64,000 nucleotides of DNA from assembly GCA_958298945.1 (NCBI GenBank), contig OY282605.1, forward strand, positions 33,334,811-33,398,810. Reading direction: 5' to 3'. Each line of letters begins with the position of its first letter. The first letter of the stretch is position 1. This stretch comes from Atherix ibis (taxonomy: Eukaryota > Arthropoda > Insecta > Diptera > Athericidae). A program made the translations under genes and the position numbers. The notes under the pieces were generated by a model, which saw only the letters and a program-made list of their open reading frames with translations, was not told where the DNA came from and made no database searches. Positions 1 to 12,475 of the stretch are shown piece after piece.

Positions 1-2172
1 TTTTTTAAAAATTAAACTTTTTAAATATTAAAAATAAATTTTTTTCAGCTTTAAGCAAAAATGCTACTAATCTTTTATAGAAGTTTGTGAAAAATTTCTT
101 TTTAAACATTAAAAATTAAAGCTTTCGTCGGAAAAAATTCACTATAATATAATATATTAATTAATAAAAATATATTTTTTTTACATTCTCATTAATAGAG
201 AGAGAATTTATATGTGCATTAATAAAGCAATCATTTTCTTAATAAAACAATATTTTCCATATTATCAGAATAATATTATTAAAAAATTATTTTCATTTCA
301 AAATTTTTATTTGATAATTATAATAACTGAATATATAAATTTAAAAAATAATAATAATTTCAGAAAAACTATTTAGCACATTATCAGTATAGAAAAACTA
401 TTTTCATTAAACCAATTATTTTTAAATTTTTTTTAAATTTTTTTATAAAATTTTTGTTTTTTTTTAATTTTTATATGTTTTAAATATTTATAAATAGTTT
501 TTCATAAATATCACAAATCAACTGTTCTTAGAATTTTTTTTATAAAACAAGGTTTTTTTTTAAGTTGATACACGTATTGATTGAAATTAGACATTGAAAA
601 TTTGATCTTTACTTCTTATACACGTATCTACTCACTATTCACTTAAAAATAATCAAAATACTATGTTTTATTTGTAAATTATACTACTTCTTTACTACTT
701 TATTAGCTGTTGGAGAAATGCATATTATGTGGAATTTTATCAATAATAATAAACCAAACAAACTGATGATGGAAATAAACCTTTTAACAGCAAATTTACA
801 AAAAAAAAACTTATTTATTTTTGAAAAACTTCGAGATGCAATAAAAATAAAATTATTATTGCTGGATGAGTAGATAATATAGGGAATTTTTTTTTCTCAG
901 TTCTTTTAACAAAAGAAAATTAAATTATAAATAATTTCAAAATAACTCAACTCTTTTGATATTTTATTATTAAAAAAAAAAAAAACATAATAATAGTAGA
1001 CAGCTGCAAAGAGTATTGCCAATTTCACGTGTTAACATTTTATCACGAGTTTATTAGTTTCTTTCCAAGAAGATCAAATAAAATACTCAAGAAAATAAGT
1101 AAATACCCTCAGATGTATTAAGATAGGCAAAATTTATCTTCCTTGGGTCATTTAAAATTAATCGTAAAGACATTCAAAAACCAAAGAATAAGACATAAAA
1201 AACGAATAACAAAAGTCTAAATCCGATCTTGTTCTAAATGTGGCACCAACGTAATAGTTTTGTCTTAAATTGAACCAATCGACGACGCATATTTCTAAAG
1301 AAAAACCAAAAAAAAAAAACTCAAAAAAATATATAATCAATTTCGATTTGAAGAAGTCCTATTTTAATACATTCAAGAAAAGTTAATATAAAAATGCATT
1401 TAATTCTAAATTTAATCGTTATTCAATTTTATATAAAATTTTAATCGATGGATAATAACTGCAATAAAAAATAAATGCAAGTCTTAATATGATCATTATT
1501 TATATTTATCTAAAAGTAAAATTTTAGTTAATATTTTTAAAAGATGCAAACTACATGGAATATCTTTTTTTTTTTGTAGGTTAAATGATAAAAAAAATTA
1601 TTGGCAAATATTCTCATATGTCATTTAGTTATATTTTTGGATCTTTTAAAAATCCATACTATACCATAAGTTATGCATACTGTAAACTAAATGTTTTACT
1701 GTGAGAATCTATTTTAAATCAGATCAAAAATGATATAAGTTTTTTATTTAATTTAGCTCGAAAACATATATAGTATTTATCTATGTATCTATTTTTTCTG
1801 TATAGAAAATAATTATATTATATCGTTTTTTTTTGACATCAATCTTTTTTTCTGATTTTTTCAAATTTCTTTCTTTGTTATGTTCTAAGATTTTTCTTCA
1901 CACAAAATAGAAATAACAAGAAAAATTTTCATTTAAAATTTTTGTATAACCACACTTTAATATTCAAGCAACGTCATTAATCAATTTGTGAGATAATTTT
2001 CAAAAAATCACACCATTTAAATATTTTTATTTTTATTTTAAAGAATAAATTGTACATACAAAAAAATGAAAACATTTTTATATGATATACATTTTTTTTT
2101 AAATATATAATTTTGCTTCAAATTAAAAGGTTATCCAATTTGAGCTTTAAAAATTATTGTATCTTGTTTACA
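1..2172. other. AT-rich intergenic DNA, no gene seen
   Basis: Very AT-rich sequence with many A and T homopolymers. The only open frames are short and low-complexity (for example a Phe/Tyr-rich 60-codon frame at 1158-1340 on the minus strand). No conserved domain, RNA gene or repeat boundary is recognised. Confidence 0.6.
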
Positions 2173-2342
2173 CCGAACTTTATATTTAAATCATACAACA
2201 TGCAGCGCCATCTATTGAAATGATCCGATTTATATGAATTTAGATGCGTTTGAAAGAGGATGAATGTATCTTTTTAATCCTGCAAAAAAAGATAACGCAA
2301 TGGATGGCGCTGCATGTTATATGATTTAAAAATAAAGTTCGG
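2173..2342. repeat. Foldback/MITE-like inverted repeat
   Basis: Two 45-bp arms (2173-2217 and 2298-2342) are inverted complements with only about 3 mismatches and enclose about 80 bp. The arms start CCGAACTTTAT and contain a GC-richer core, ACATGCAGCGCCATC. The right side runs on into TTATTTTTGGGACACACTGTG, which resembles a Tc/mariner-type terminus. Most likely a non-autonomous DNA element; no coding content. Confidence 0.65.
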
Positions 2343-2389
2343 TTATTTTTGGGACACACTGTGTAACTCCTGCCATTACGCATTTAATA

Positions 2390-3293
2390 AAGGGTTTTCG
2401 AATAAGAGTGATATGATTTCTTTTTTTTTTTTAAAAACATACTAGTTGTTAAGGAAATTCAAATGTTTTTTATTTAATGTAAAGAACAATCGATACAATT
2501 AAGTTCGGAATAAAATGTAATTCAAATGGCCTCCACGACTTCTTTTGCAGGAACGAATTCGATGAATCCAATTTTCGAGCACTTTTTCCACTAAATCAAG
2601 TTATATGTCATGAATAGCACGTTCAATATTGACTTCTAAAGCTTAAAGAGAGTATGGTTTATTGCTAAAGACCAATGACTTCAAATAACCCCACAAGAAA
2701 TAGTCTAATGGTGTTAAATCACAACTTCTTGGAGGCCATTCAATGTCACAATTTCTTGAAATAATCGAATCTCTAAACTTTTCTCGCAATAATTCGGTTG
2801 TTGCACGTGCTCTGTGGCACGTAGCCCCGTCTTGCTGGAACCAAATGTTGTCAAAATCAACTTCTTCCAATTTCGGCCATAAAAAAATGGTTATCATCGA
2901 TCTATAACTCTCTCCATGGACAGTAACCGTGTTACCAGCTTCATTTCGAAAAAAGTACGGACCGATGATTCCACCAGACCAAAAACCACACCAATGTAGG
3001 TGAATATAATGGGTGTTCATGATTAATTTGTGGATTTTCTTCGCACCAGAATCGACAGTTTTGTTTATTTATCGCAGCACTCAGATGAAAGTGAGCGCAC
3101 GAAAAGTTGCAATTGGAGAACGATTATTTTGATAATAAAATTGAATAATTTACAAACACTGTTGTTACCTATATCTCTCTATGATAAAATTGTAAACATT
3201 ACTAAATATAATGAAAAAAAAAGACAGATCATGACATATTACAAATGGCCGAAACGTCACTTAGAAATCATATCACTCTTATTGGAAAACCTT
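2390..3293 (-). mobile_element. DD41D (rosa-like) mariner, internally deleted
   Basis: Terminal inverted repeats are visible: AAGGGTTTTCGAATAAGAG at the left and its near-complement at 3263-3293, both flanked by TA (2388-2389 and 3294-3295). The element is 904 bp, shorter than the roughly 1.3 kb usual for mariner. The C-terminal catalytic part of the transposase survives (separate entry). A short N-terminal trace in the minus frame (VIQFYYQN-like, near 3110-3150) lies next to it, so the middle of the gene has been lost. Non-autonomous. Confidence 0.8.
2643..3020 (-). pseudogene. DD41D transposase fragment
   Basis: A 125-codon minus-strand frame with the C-terminal half of an IS630/Tc1/mariner transposase. 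Visible motifs are IIGPYFFRNEAGNTVTV, then WFQQDGATCHRARAT with the second catalytic Asp, then WPPRSCDLTPLDYFLWG with the third. I count 41 residues between those two Asp residues, the spacing of the DD41D (rosa) group rather than DD34D mariner. The first catalytic Asp and the DNA-binding domain are missing, so the product cannot be a working transposase. The frame ends early after KPYSL. Confidence 0.8.
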
Positions 3294-5111
3294 TATAACA
3301 TGATTCAAATGATAGTCAGAAAATTTCTTACAGGACTCGATGCTTTTGAGATAATTTTTGATAACTTTTTTGCACAGTTTAGACTCACAGTTTTGCAAAT
3401 CTAAATTTAAATGCTGCAGAAATAATGCAAATTTAAATTAAAATCCTTTATAACAGTTTTGCCAAATAGAGAATTAAAGTGAACAAATAGAAATGTATCC
3501 ACGTAACTTTTACTCTCTTCTCACATTTCTTAATGACAATGAAATAAATAGTTATCCAGTTTTTATTTTGGAAAATAAATTTAAATAAAATATATTTTAA
3601 ACTAAAACTTTGATTAAATTTTTATTTTTTTATATTAACTTACACTGCCATTATAATATTAAATACAAAATTATTTAAATAGCTATTACAAAACTTCTTA
3701 CAGTTCCCAATTATTTTTAAGTAATTTTTGGCAATGTTTTGGGAAAAAGTCCGACCGCGTCAAATTGCAATATTTTTAAGGTCAATTTACATCACCAAAT
3801 CTCGAAATTATACGTCCTAAAAATTTTTCTTGCAATAAAGCTAAAATTTGTCGTAATATGTAGCTTGTGGTATCGTTTTAATAAAATCTTTAAGTTAGGG
3901 CTAAAAAAATGTAAATTTTCTACGATTATAGCGCTCAAAATTGATTGAAAGATACAATAGCTTCTCCATTAGCATTTGTGGATTTTTAGAGCCCCATAAA
4001 AGGAAATTTTGCTGATTGATGTAAGAAAATTTTGTTCAAAAAATCATCATTCAAACTCTAGCAATCGATCGCTTTCCTTGGTAGTTAAACTATTCTTTAT
4101 ATAAAATGGTAAGGAAAAGTAGCTTTAAATAATATATTATTTAAGATTGATTTTTCTATATAATGCGTTAAATACAAAATTAATAATCCATTGTATAGAA
4201 TAGTATTTTAAAAATAAACAATTTACTATTTATAAAATCGAATTTTGTCCAATGTTATTCGTAATTAAAATTAAATAAAACTAGACATTTATAGAATTAA
4301 AATAACCACTAAATTTTTTAAAAACAATTTTCTTTTTATTAACAATAAAATATCATTATTTATACTCAAGTAAACAAGATATTATTTTTAGAATTATTTA
4401 TTTCAAGTATGTGATTATTGTAAAATAGATTTGCAATGACATTCATTTTATGTATTGTAATTTTATTAAATGCACAAAAAATATGTTTATTTCTTTATAA
4501 AAACTTAAGAAATTTTAAATTAACATATTTTTTATTGTATCTTAATTTTAGTAACTCATTAATTTTGACTTAATTAGATTTACGTGTATGTTTATAGATT
4601 TACATTAAAAGTGTGTTCATATTACGTATTTAATTAATTTTAATGTAAAACATATTTTAATTTACATTAAAATTTATTAAATAATTATTAACTAATAATA
4701 AAAAAAATTAAAATAAAAAACAATTCATTACATGGAAACAAAAATTTACCTACGGGTCGATTTAGAAGAGCCTAAACCCTACAAATGTGTTTCTGGAAAT
4801 AGATGCATGCACACTATAGGGTTTTTTAAATTTTTAACTTGTAATAATAAACACTACAAAATTACATTTTTCTGATTAAAAAAAAAAGATTATTTCTTTA
4901 AAAAAAATACTTTAAAAATAATAAAGTAAATCACCTTTGATATTATTGTTAGCCCTATAAGCGTATAAATTATAAATGGTCAATTGCTAAAAGACGTATT
5001 AAAAAAATTAAAAAAGTTTTATTTAAAAATAACTTTTATAATATTCTTTTATACATTTTATTACAATAATTATAAATAATATTCAATAAATATTTATAAT
5101 AAAATGATAAA
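3294..5111. other. AT-rich intergenic DNA, no gene seen
   Basis: No recognisable coding sequence. The 69-codon frame at 3739-3948 has no family motif and looks like chance. Nothing else can be supported. Confidence 0.55.
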
Positions 5112-6085
5112 AATCTCCTTCAAGTGGTAAAGACCTCATTTAATCTTAATGGCAATGCTAGAAAATGCAAAAATACGATACTTAAAATATTTCACATATA
5201 CCACAATATTAAATCCAATTTGGACCTACGAACTTCTCTCGAATATAATCCCTTGAATAGAAAATCCTTCGGAAACTTGCTGATATCACTTTATATACCT
5301 GTAATAGTATTAGGATCTAAAAATTCCCTTAGTACAACCCTAAAACCCATTTGGACCTACAGACTTCTCTCGAATATAATCATTTAATCAAAAATCTTTC
5401 GTAAACTTGCTGGCTATCCTTTCCATATTTATAAGTGAATTAATCTAAAAATTCCCTTAGTACAACACTAAAACCCATTTGGGCATACGGACTTCACTCG
5501 AATATAATCCCTTCGATAGAAAATCCTTAGAAAGCAGCTTACTGATTATCCTTTCAATATTCAACACAGTGTTATGATCTAAATATTCCCTTAGTAAAAT
5601 ACTAAAACCAATGTGGGCATACGAAATTCTCTTGAATATAATCATTTATTCAAAAATCCTTCGTAAACTTGCTGGTTATCCTTTCTATATTTATAAGTAA
5701 ATTAATCTAAAAATTCCCTTAGCAGTGTTCAGTCGAATGGGTTTTAAGTATTGTGCTACGGGAATTTTTAGATCATAATCAAAAATCCTTCGATAAATTG
5801 CGTGTTATCGAAGGATTTTTGATTATGTTGAGGGAATCTAAAAATTACTAAAATCCATTTAGACCTACGAACTTCCACAAGTGTGTCATTTACCGTGATT
5901 TAAACATCCCCCTTTTTCGTGAATTATGTGTTTCCTATTATATAAAATAACCTTCTTTTGTCAGGCAAGAGGAATTTATAAATCCTACTTTAATCCCCTT
6001 GTATATTAGCTTTGATCTTCTACCTTTCCTAAAAATACTCATCGGCACCCTAACCGACAATGGATCGAAAATTTTTTGAAATATT
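5112..6085 (+). mobile_element. Jockey-like LINE 3' fragment with internal tandem duplications
   Basis: Degenerate translations match the C-terminal region of the better preserved LINE at 30477-31416: the segment around LKPIWTYGLELWG, and at 5895-6070 a trace of its last 50 residues (RDLKVP, then NPLV, then the THRRLKR-like end). The LKPIWTY segment is repeated at about 5212, 5345, 5470, 5604 and 5848, spaced roughly 125-135 bp for the first four, with an inverted scrap at 5725-5775. All copies carry stops and indels. A local amplification inside a dead LINE. Confidence 0.65.
5774..5827. repeat. Perfect 23-bp palindrome with 8-nt loop
   Basis: Left arm 5774-5796 (starts CATAATCAAAAATCC) and right arm 5805-5827 are exact inverted complements around the loop ATTGCGTG. 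It lies inside the duplicated LINE fragment, and the arm sequence is itself part of the local ~130-bp repeat, so it looks like an inverted duplication of repeat DNA rather than a terminator. Confidence 0.85.
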
Positions 6086-7398
6086 GGAATAAGCCTCACA
6101 GTTTCGATGGGCGCTTATCATACTCCTTTTTATAATTTTAAAGGTCTCCTTGTAACAATAATTGCTTGGTTGTTTGGTTGATTAATTATTAATGATAATT
6201 TCAAGTGCTGAAATATAAATTCTAACCGCCATGATACTGAAGGACATTTGACGAGTGGATCTCCTAAACCATATTCGAACAATTTTGATACTCTCATCAT
6301 TGTTTGAAATTTAATACCGACCCATACTCATCCTTAAGACTATATAGACTGAATTTATCTTATCAGTTGCTCGTAAATTAAATATTCAAATAGTCTCTTA
6401 TGTCAGAGACCCTATACACATACAAACACACATAAATCATATATTTCTGATTAATCAAAATGTTTAATACCGTCAAAATGTTACAAAGAATACAAATTTG
6501 AATTTTAGCTAATTATTCTAAAAACAATCATTTATATTTAAAAATTGTTTTTAGATTACAATAATTAACTAAAAAACACCTTATGTAATAATAGAGTTTT
6601 AAATAGTTTTTTTAAGTACTTTTTTCGAAAAAAATTATCCTTAATTATCCTTTTTTTTCGATATCAAAAAAAGCAAAATAATAGACGGTAAATTTTTATT
6701 TATTTAATAATTAGTTAGTTGACAATATTCTAAACGCAATTTTAATTAAGAAATAGTAAATCAAAAAATAATTATAAACAACTAAATAAAATGTTCTATA
6801 ATGTAACATTATTTTTGGAATGCTATAATATTAACTTATCGTATATAATAGTGGCATTTTCTTAAATTGTACGATTTTACTTATTTATTCATGCATCCAA
6901 AAATATAGTAAATTTTAGTGACTCATTTGAAAATTTTACCATTACAAGAAGAATGACATAAAATATTTCTCAATTTGAAAAATAACAAAATAAAAATTCT
7001 TCTAAAATTAAACAACACATAATATTTTCCAAGAAAACATAAAACAAAAATTTCTGCAGTAGGCGTACACGTATGTGTATTCACATAATGCAATGCAATA
7101 TTTTTATAGAATTTTACTACAAGGACAAGGTAAATAAGAACAATTTAAATTGTATTTTAGATTCAAATAAACATAAATAAGTGTTCATGAAATAAAATGT
7201 TTATTACTGGTTAATTATAATGTTAAATTATTTTCAAAGTTTTTGAAAATATTGAGCTTGTGCGAGAATTCATTTGAATTCATAAAATTTGAGAATAGAG
7301 GGGGTTTTTGTTTGTTTATTTTTTGTTGTTGCATATGCGAGGTGTGGAGAGTGGGGTGAAATCTGGCAATACTGCGGACTTTTACTGTATGTAGTTTA
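6086..7398. other. AT-rich DNA, no gene seen
   Basis: No domain, RNA gene or element boundary recognised. Sequence is dominated by A/T runs. Confidence 0.5.
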
Positions 7399-7870
7399 TA
7401 CGTTAGTCCCTCCTAGAGGACAAGTTTCCATCTCATCCAGTAACTGAGCGACTCTAGAAAGCGCGATAAGTGAAGTTGTATTTTTGTAGTGAGGTATGAA
7501 AATATGGATTAGCCAACTTTGGAGAACCATTAAATTGAGATCTACGAAAAGTTGCAAAGAGCCTATAGGGAATATTCACTTTTTGGTGGCATAAAACGCT
7601 TTTGAAAGGCCAAGAGCTTGTTGAAGACAAACCTTGGTCACGTAGACCTTCAACGTTGATGGCTGATGAAAATGGGAAACCATTCAATGAATTTATTTTT
7701 ATAAAAAAAAGTCCTAGAAAAGGATTGGTGGCATCAGAAATGATCACAACGTCACGTGTCACAAGGCAATCTCCATTAACGAGTTTTTATTAGAAAAAGG
7801 ATTTTTGTGATCCCCTAGCCACCCTTATCCAAGTTTTGTGTGATTTTTTTTGTTATCTAAGATCGAACAA
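7399..7870 (+). mobile_element. Mariner-like fragment (N-terminal part)
   Basis: A plus-strand frame near 7602-7793 reads VEDKPWSRRPSTLMADENG, the linker after the first helix-turn-helix of mariner transposases (usual form V-DD-RSGRPSTSKTDEN). The left part, starting near GTTAGTCCCTCC and containing TTTTTGTAGTG, is shared with the relic at 41101-41560, so both belong to one family. Frameshifts and a jump to C-terminal-like sequence after 7790 show it is dead. Confidence 0.55.
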
Positions 7871-8067
7871 TATCTCAGATGACGTTGTCTTCGTACTGTC
7901 GATAACAGTCAAAGGTGCGTAACTAAAAAGTCTTATTATTTTTCTGCCTCATCTTGTAAAGTCCAAAAAACTTGTGTCAGCGCCACGACCATAAGGCATT
8001 TTGGTGACTAAAGAGGTATAAGTTTATTCGGCCGTTTGTATCTAAGTTCCGTGCAGAATAACCCTTG

Positions 8068-8100
8068 AGCGGGGGGAGGGGGAGGGGAGGGGGGGAGGTG
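8068..8100 (+). repeat. G-rich purine tract
   Basis: A 30-odd-base run of almost pure G with scattered A inside otherwise AT-rich DNA, holding more than four runs of three or more G. It could form a G-quadruplex on the plus strand. No gene is attached to it. Confidence 0.7.
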
Positions 8101-8222
8101 TTGTTGTTGCTTTGGCGATGATATAGTATTATGACCACGAGCTTATTTGGCGACCTATAAATGTGTAAGCTAGATTTAATTGGTCAGTTTTTAGTTGGAT
8201 GGACTAGTAAGCGATTAGTATA

Positions 8223-9451
8223 CCACGTGTATAAGTTTAAATCCACTGTCTTTTAGTCAAAAAAACACATGTTTTTTTCATAGAAAGCAAAAACAAATTT
8301 ATTCAAAGTACTTGCCCTTGCCTAGCTACACATTTTTCCCATCTCTCGGGCAATTTGTGGATACCACGCCAAACATATTTCTTATCTTTCATCAAGCCAT
8401 TTTCGGACGTCTTAGTAAGAATCGAAGTGCTGCTCAGCGAGCGCGTGGCTCATCGACGAAAACAGGTGGTAGTCAGAAGGGGCCAGGTCTGATCAATAAG
8501 CGGGGTTGGGTAGTTTCGGACCATTTTTGACATGTGCGATGGTGCGTTGTCGTGGAGGAAAATCAGCTTGTCATGTTTTTGTTGATAATCCGTCCTTTTT
8601 TCACACAGAGCACGGTGCAATTTGATCAATTGTTGGTGGTAGCGGTGGGCATTGACAGTTTCACCAGGTTTCAACATCTCATAGTAGACGATACCCTGCT
8701 GATTCTACCAAACGCACAACATCGTCTTCCGTCCGAAGCGATTTGGTCTTGGGAAAGATGTTGATAGTTGGCCGGGATCAACCCACTATTTCTTGCGCTT
8801 AGGATTCTCGAAATATATCCACTTTTCATCGTCTGTCATAATCCCATACAGAAACGACTTTCTTTTTTGTCTGGCGAGCAAGATTTCGCATGTGTTCTGG
8901 CGTCGCTCCATCTGTCTATCGTTCAATTAATGCGGCACCCATTTTTCTATCTTTTCAATCTTCCCTATGGCACGCAGATGCATGGAAATGGCTGGCTGAG
9001 TAACACCCAATTGCTCCGCGAGCATTTTTTGCGATTGGTTATCGGCTTCGTCCAAAAGAGCCTGTAATTGATGGTCCTCAACCTTTCTAGGCCGATTTTC
9101 ACGCTTCTTGTCCCATAAGTCAAAACTGCCGTCTTTGAACCGACAAAACCAATCTCAGCAAGTTGTTTCGTGCACTGTCACCATAGGCCTCCATAAGCGA
9201 TTCGGCAGCCAATTTCTTCAAATTGAAGCAGATAACCAGAGCTTCCCGCATATGCTCTTTTTCTGGCCCAAAACTAGACATGATTACCAAATGAAAAATG
9301 TATATCGTTGTACGAAATTGCTAACAATGTGCACTGATTAATGTTGGCAGACGTCAAACTCATAAAAAAACGTATGGTGTGCCCATGACAGCTTAATACG
9401 CTCACTCATGCCATCTATGACCAAACACAGTATTTAAGCTTATACACCTGG
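8223..9451 (-). mobile_element. Mos1-like (mauritiana-type) mariner, full length but dead
   Basis: Both ends are present. On the element's strand the 5' end at 9451 begins CCAGGTGTATAAGC and the 3' end at 8223 is CCACGTGTATAAGT; both are flanked by TA (8221-8222 and 9452-9453). At 1229 bp it is close to the ~1.29 kb of Mos1. The transposase gene inside is broken (next entry). Related copies lie at 16184-17233 and 32398-32906. Confidence 0.88.
8299..9281 (-). pseudogene. Mos1-like transposase pseudogene
   Basis: The start is placed at the ATG at 9279-9281 by alignment with the sister copy's start, the stop at TAA 8299-8301 after a KYFE-type end. The frame carries several shifts and stops. The best open segment (8450-8677) holds MLKPGETVNAHRYHQQL and FLHDNAPSHMSKMV, including the second catalytic Asp; beyond that point the frame shifts. 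The DNA-binding half is recognisable only in pieces at 8880-9240. It was a DD34D cut-and-paste transposase of the mauritiana subfamily and is no longer translatable. Confidence 0.8.
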
Positions 9452-11404
9452 TATTTGGAAGGGTAGGTTTGTCTGTTAAATGAAGTTAAAAATGGGACTT
9501 GGAAAAGATCCACAATGGAGGAAATCTCAGTAGAAAAGAGATTTTGGGTAAAGTGACACACCATTAACAGTGACAACAGCTCCCGAAAAGCAATACGATT
9601 AACGGCAGAATGCTCCAATAGAACTCTGAGCTGTTTTTATGCGCAAAATTATGCTAATATTGTTGAGTATAATGGTTTAGTACTAGTTCGTGAATGTTTC
9701 TAAAGAAATTTTTCGCAACTTTTTCAGTCAGTATGTCTACGAAATCGCTTAAAAAAAAATTGGCATTTGGTCGTGACAACGAAAAGCTTTCCATGCTATC
9801 GAATTGGCCATCTTTGTTGCTCAAAATTAAAAAGGGCTTTCTCTGAAATTCATTTAAATTGATAATAAAAAGTTTACTGTGATTTAATATTAATATAAAA
9901 AAAACAGTTATTATTATTTGAAATTTTTTTTAAAAATCTCAAAATTTTTATAGTACTTGAAAGTATTTTTTGACTTCTTTATACTTCATAAAAAAATTTT
10001 TTATAGTACTTGAAAGTTTGTTTTCTTTATACTTCATAAAAAAATTTTATAAAAAAATTAATTTTTTTTTTGTGAGCGTTAAAATAATTTTCCACGAGAA
10101 ATAAAAAATTTTCTGTCAGAGCTTATATTATATAATAAATCATTAGTTTAAATATGATAGCTGTTTTACGACCCCACTTCAGTTGATAATCTTCCAATGA
10201 TACACCGTAAATAATTTCCTCTTGAACTATTCTTAATTATTCAAGAAAATTATTATTTTCTAACTTTTGGCACAGCCATTAAATAATAGAAACCACTAAC
10301 ATATCCAAGTACAAAACAAAATTAAAAAAAAAACTCTAGCGAAAATATTTTGTTTTAATTTTTAATTAGTTCAAAAATATGTAAATTTTGCTACAGTTGC
10401 ATTGCGTCGCTATAATATTATTTACTTTATCAACTGAGGTGGTTGGTATTTGAAAACTTTTCACACATAAACGGCTTCTCGGACATTTATTTTTACATCT
10501 GGCTAAGTGCCGTCATGATAAATTCACCGCGAACATTTTCCAACAAAAACATCAATGAAGTTAAGCTGTACGTGCAAAATTGCTGAAAATTAAATACGAT
10601 CCGAACAGTTAGAATGAAATCATCTGAAAAGAATGCATTCGGATGTGATTTAAGAATGCAAATATGAAAATCTGAAAACAAAGTCCAGCACCATCCGTCC
10701 AAGTTCTAATCTCAAGTGCCTCAGTACACTTACGAGCCTAAATAATGACCTATTGGAAGGTATTCATAGCTTTGAAATAAGAAATTAATGATGTCAGATT
10801 AAGACGGTGTCATGTCAATTTTCACTTATTTCAATAGGAATCATCTACTCGCTAAAGTCAACAGCTTACTTTTTAGATAGATTCAATTGCCTTGTGTCGA
10901 GTTCTAATCTATCATATTTGTACACTTGAAAATTTGCAAATTATTTTAAAATAAATTACTTGACAAATTCTCATGCAAATACACAATTTATCAACACGTT
11001 CACTATTCACTATTATTTGTGCGTGAACACATTAGCTACCATTAAAAGATGCCTAAACGCATATGCATAAATATTTCCCATACTACTCGTATATACGAGT
11101 GTATTATTGTTGCTGGTCTATTTTCCAATTCAAATATAATTCTAAACTTAGTTAAACATCATGTTAACATTGCGTTCTTATAACTTTTATTTTCAATCAA
11201 TCTTAAGTCTATGTCAAAAATGAATAGCATCTTCTAAAATGCATTAATAAAATCATTTCGGAAAAGATGATATTCATTTTCTATGACATAAAATTAACAC
11301 GATGGACACTTGTTAAATCTTTATAAATTTGTATTTTTTTTTCAAAATTAATCGATATCTATAACAACAAATATACATATTTAAATTACAAATTATTTAA
11401 AATA
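9452..11404. other. Intergenic AT-rich DNA
   Basis: No gene recognised. A 16-bp inverted pair with one mismatch (CCACTTCAGTTGATAA at 10174-10189; its complement at 10427-10442) encloses about 240 bp and may be the ends of a small DNA element, but I see no target duplication. A loose hairpin is also possible near 11211-11290. Confidence 0.45.
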
Positions 11405-11551
11405 ACATGAAACAATAAAAGCGGGGAGTAAAGACTTATCGGGGTTTCTCCAAATAATGAGAGTTACAAGAAGAATTAGAAGTGATAGAAAAAAGTTCTC
11501 CTACAAGAGGTAACCAAAATTCATTTCCCTAAGTCTAAGTAGGCTTCATTA

Positions 11552-12475
11552 TTGGATCATATATTAAAAGTAGCAACAGTCACAGATAATATATCTAAAA
11601 ACTTTACCTCATTTAATAAAGATCTTTACAACTCTAGTTCAAGCTCACCTCTACAAACTCATGTAAACGATCAGGTCGACAGTTTTTTATCAAACTCCCC
11701 AACTCATATTACAAAATTCAGCACCGATAACAAAGCAAGCAATCCCAGCTTTCTAGATATGTTTATATCCGAAAACACACTCTATTCTATAATAAAATTT
11801 TTAAATAATAAAAAGTCTGCTGGCATCGATAATATATCGAATTTTATGCTGAGAAAGATTCCGAAAAAGAGTTTGAGTCCCTTAGCTGCAATATTTAATC
11901 ATTGCATCAACAATTTCTACTTCCCTAAAGCCTGGAAGATAGGCATAATCTTCAATATTCTGAAAACTCAAGGAAGAGCAGCCATCCAACAACATCGACC
12001 TATATCTCTTCTTCCCTGTTTGGGAAAAATATTAGAAAAATTCTTTTACGAAAAGGTAAATGAATTTTGTAATGAAAATAAAATTATTCCCGACTTTCAA
12101 TTCGGATTTCGGAGAGGGCACTTAACTTTGGATGCGCTTTTTCTACTACATAGTGAGATCACAACTGGGTTAAACCATAAAGAGTCAACAGTTGCTTGTT
12201 CCCAAGATATTACCAAAGCCTTTGACTCAGTTTGGCATAAGGGACTAGTGCACAAACTATGTAAACTTAATTTTCCTCCATATTTTACGCTGCTGCTGCA
12301 CTCATTTCTTCAGGATAGATCATCTTGCATCAGATATCAGAACACGACTTCCGAATTCTTTACAAAAGGTAAAGGAGTTCCACAAGGTTCGGTATTAGGT
12401 CCCTTGCTGTATTCAATGATATTATTTTACAGCCGCAAAAGCACAAATGATATTATTGGGTTGGTGCAAAAGTAA
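11552..12475 (+). pseudogene. Reverse transcriptase, N-terminal and palm part
   Basis: Frame of about 300 codons opening at a TTG, so the true start is unknown and probably lost. RT blocks in order: KKSAGIDNISNFMLRKIPK (fingers), RPISLLPCLGKILEKFF, FGFRRGHLTLDAL, DITKAFDSVWHKGL (first catalytic Asp region), GVPQGSVLGPLLYS. The last residues (from about 12452) are read into the mariner terminus. The YADD block lies beyond the insertion and in another frame relative to the joined upstream sequence, so at least one frameshift is present besides the insertion. Confidence 0.8.

Noticed and set aside
2643..3020. Active transposase gene
   Set aside because: The N-terminal DNA-binding domain and first catalytic Asp are missing and the element is 904 bp, so it is a deleted relic.
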